This document shows positions 61,270-64,000 of a stretch of DNA of 64,000 bases, in pieces. The position numbers were made by a program, and so were the translations under genes. The first letter of the stretch is position 1, and every line of letters starts with the position of its first letter. Location of the stretch: positions 15,810,001 to 15,874,000 of the forward strand of contig OY540812.1 in NCBI GenBank assembly GCA_961205875.1, written 5' to 3'. The notes under the pieces are model-generated. The model searched no databases, was not told the origin of the DNA, and saw only the letters and a list, made by a program, of their open reading frames with translations. Source of the stretch: Sialis fuliginosa (taxonomy: Eukaryota; Arthropoda; Insecta; Megaloptera; Sialidae).

Positions 61270-62517
61270 TATAAATTTTTTTGCCTTAAATTTCCTAATA
61301 TACATAACAACATAACAGACATAATACGATCTAAATTTAACTTATCCTTATACCTCCTGAGTTAAGCATCGTTTGTTCCGAAACTCGATTGGTGGAAAAT
61401 TTTGGTCTTTTGAAAATAATTCGTCGTTCTTAAAAACGTTGTAAGTCTGGTTATTTATTTCGAATAAGGAGGCTGAACAATAACATTAAACATACATGAA
61501 GAATTTGTGAACTACTGAACTGATCCTATTAAGATTTTCATTGCTTAAAGTGTTAAACAGAGTCGTATGGCGCGGTAGAGATAGAGACATATTTAAAGTA
61601 ATAAATAAAATAATATGATAATCACAAACTTCATAAAGTAAGTATTGATTTTAACTTCAAATACAAAACGAGCTTTAATACCCATGCAGTAATTATCAAT
61701 CCCAGAGTAATCTGAATAGATTAAATGCAAACAGTCAATACTTTCCAATCCTAACAACAAAAGGACGCAGCCAGCAACTGCACCAATTATGTTTGAAACT
61801 TCAACACGTAATACAACACACACATATTTCAGTTAAGTTCGCATCGCGGTTTTGTCCCAACGACACAAGTTCTCCTATAAACGGGGCTGTAAATCAGGCT
61901 CTACAGATTCAATTACAATAGAATCAATATTTCTGCACATTATCAGTATTACAGACATTAGTAAACTACAATAAATCCCGTGTGTTTTTAATTTATTACT
62001 CTTTTGTTTCCGATGGAATTTTAACCGGGGTAAAATAGTATAGAAATGATGCATGGGTAGATATAGTACTTTATGTGGATTTTTAAAATGAATACAAAAA
62101 TATTCGTAGCAACAGCATTGGAATTTTAGAATTAGATTATTATATGTACTATACTGTACATACATACGAATATGAATTCCATATATAATAGTTGTTCCCA
62201 TTTTTCAAATTTACTAAAAATTATGTAAAATCAATTGAACAACCTAAATAACTAATAGTTGTAGATTTAGTATAATGGTTTTTTGTTCATTTTATAAATT
62301 CTAAAAAAGTAAAAATAATTTGATTATTATTAACAATAAGAATATAGATTTTATTCAGTTATAGTAGATACTCATTACACATGCAAAATGAGATGACTAG
62401 GAGAACTGAGATGAGCCATGGGTCAATTAGGGCAGGATACAGATACTATTTCCATTCAATCAGAAGTAAATATTAATAATCTTTGATTCATACATAAGAT
62501 TCTAAATTATTTCGTAA
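61270..62517. other. A+T-rich stretch, nothing recognised
   Basis: A 108-codon minus-strand frame (61875-62201) has no recognisable domain. No element ends seen. Confidence 0.45.
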
Positions 62518-62519
62518 TA

Positions 62520-62821
62520 AGGTACTGGCACCAGTCATGGTGATTATAAAATGATAAGTACTACGACACAAAAGTTATAAAATAAAGAATCGTAAATGTT
62601 TTAGCAGATTCTATGATAATTAATAAATAAATTACACTAATAATAGGTTATTTAACCATTTTGAAACCCATTGACCGATTGTCATCAAATTAAACTGTTT
62701 TACAAAGTGTCTATAGATTATGATTCAGTAACGGCAGTAATCAAATAATATTATCATAATGTTTAGTACATTTAAAAAAAATCCAACACTGAGGTTTGAT
62801 CCAAAATTGATGCCAGTACCT
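62520..62821 (-). mobile_element. AGGTACTGGCACCAGT MITE family, short copy (302 bp)
   Basis: AGGTACTGGCACCAGTCATG on the left and TGATGCCAGTACCT on the right, with TA on both sides (62518-62519 and 62822-62823). Read on the minus strand, its blocks match the long copy at 50357-50886 in order. It lacks about 220 bp of the long copy. Confidence 0.75.
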
Positions 62822-62827
62822 TATAAG

Positions 62828-63706
62828 TAGAGATGAAACGGATATCCGGTAACTATTCGGTATCCGACCTATCCGGCCTTATTTTGTTATCCGGCTGAAT
62901 ACCTGATAGTAACGAATTATCGATCCGGATACCGGATATTTAAAAACTACAATTTTTTATTTAAAAACTGCAAGAAAAAAATATTTGTGAGGCAAATAAT
63001 ACAAAATTGATTTGTAGTCCAGTAATTTTAGATATTAATTCATTCAATCTGCGAAAAAAATAGCAGTTAACTGATATTTTGTACACACCTTCGTTACGGT
63101 GCTCTAAATAACGTGTAAAAAGTCCCCAACGATATAAAAAAAAAATGACTGTTTTCATGGTAGAGCGTCGAGAAAGTATGACTATATATTCGCATACGCA
63201 ATGACGCACTATGACTATTAGCATACCACTATTTGCACGTGAAAAAATTACAGAACAAAAATTAAAGAGTAGACAATTCTCTATACGGTGTGCAATCCGG
63301 ATATATTAAAAAATCATTTTTAATCAGTTTTAATCACATTTAGTAGAACTACACACATAGCGATTTATGAAAAATTACCATTCCTGTTCAATTTTGTGTT
63401 CAAAATCTCTACCTAAGCTTTTGCAAAGTTATTTAATGGTTCTACTAAAATAAGCTTTGAACATATTGAGTAGAAAAGAGAGATAATTGTGTTAAATTGA
63501 CCTGCATATAACAATAAGCCTTTTTGTTAACTTATGTTATAAATATGACTAAACACTAAAATTATAAATGTTTATAAGCTACAAATATGTTTTTTCATAT
63601 TTTTTTGCTAGAAAAACGTATAATAGGCCGCCGGATATTCGGCCATCCGGCCTTTCAGCTCGCCGGTATTCGGTATCCGGCCAAAAAACTATCCGTTTCA
63701 TCTCTA
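62828..63706. mobile_element. hAT-type MITE, 879 bp, exact 8-bp target duplication
   Basis: Ends TAGAGATGAAACGGATA and, inverted, TAGAGATGAAACGGATAG are flanked by CTTATAAG at 62820-62827 and 63707-63714. Both ends are followed by clustered CCGGATA/TCCGGCC/ATTCGG motifs (62840-62935 and 63630-63690), the subterminal binding-site-like arrays of hAT elements. The interior has no transposase. The left target duplication uses the last two bases of the neighbouring MITE, so this hAT element inserted after that MITE. Confidence 0.85.
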
Positions 63707-63789
63707 CTTATAAGTACGTATAACAAAAAACTTATTCAATTTTACAGACTGTTACATTTTAATTTTATACCCAATGCTTTACGGAAATT

Positions 63790-63950
63790 GAATGAAAGTT
63801 AGTTTCCAAGCACTTTGAACGGGGTATCAAACTTTTAGGACAATTCCATGATATTTATAAAAGTTTTAGCGCATACCCAGTAAGTAAAAAACGGCAGTAA
63901 TAAAACAGTGGAGAATGTATATAAAACATATTTTGTACGGTCAGTCACCA
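63790..63950 (-). repeat. CTCTGACC.TACAAGAT dispersed repeat, copy 3 (inverted)
   Basis: 'aagcactttgaacggggtat' and 'ttttgtacggtcag' are the inverse of 'ataccccattttaaagtgctt' and 'ctgaccgtacaa' in the foldback spacer. The middle is more diverged, and the copy runs close to the window edge. Confidence 0.5.
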
Positions 63951-64000
63951 AATCTGTTTGAGTAAATTGAAGTACAAACCACTCTAAAATTGAAAGTGCC

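Noticed and set aside
61875-62201. 108-codon minus-strand frame
   Set aside because: No domain recognised, composition typical of A+T-rich noncoding DNA.

Overview
The window is A+T-rich (by eye around 70%) eukaryotic DNA with no gene-dense organisation. It has no operons, no ribosome-binding sites, no tRNA or rRNA that I could recognise, and no open frame that looks like a host protein. The longest frame is 138 codons, and nothing in it identifies a family. The content is intergenic or intronic DNA of an insect-like genome. Evidence for an insect is the mix of TE relics (mariner/IS630 transposase relics, a piggyBac-type deletion derivative, hAT and pogo-like MITEs, a Penelope-like fragment) and dispersed repeats ending in 'ggtacggaaccctc ... 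gcgagtcctactcgcactt' (29.6 kb). That last type, with 'accgacttcaaaaa' near 10.2 kb, is familiar from Lepidoptera and other insects. I cannot settle the order.
Layout. 0-5 kb: clustered GAACCCGAA motifs, a pogo-like MITE, and a single arm of a foldback whose full copy lies at 45.6 kb. 5.9-8.1 kb: a 2.15 kb inverted-repeat element whose arms are tandem ~305-bp units, followed by a 225-bp MITE. 10-16.4 kb: short direct and inverted repeats and copy 1 of a ~360-bp dispersed family. 19.1-20.1 kb: a small palindrome and a Penelope-like fragment that carries a GIY-YIG-type C-terminal coding relic between perfect 221-bp inverted arms. 21.7-34.2 kb: divergent copies of a 'gtccgtccgtc' dispersed repeat, a perfect 263-bp tandem duplication and hAT ends. 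34.6-35.7 kb: a 262-bp hairpin, a 190-bp palindrome with hammerhead-like cores and a 19-bp flanking duplication, and a GC-rich element. 38.4 kb: a piggyBac deletion derivative. 40.9-46.1 kb: a hAT-like element, copies 2 and 3 of the dispersed family, and the full foldback. 48.9-49.5 kb: two opposed mariner transposase relics. 50.4-64 kb: two copies of one MITE family, a pogo-like MITE, a hairpin MITE, and a hAT MITE inserted at the edge of another MITE with an exact 8-bp target duplication.
The elements do not act together as a pathway. The common theme is non-autonomous inverted-repeat elements. The most striking signal is three palindromes, different in sequence, that each carry CTGANGA ... 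GAAA (hammerhead-ribozyme-like) cores in inverted orientation. At least one of them is tied to a Penelope-like retroelement by coding evidence. All identifications were made by reading alone; no database search was run.
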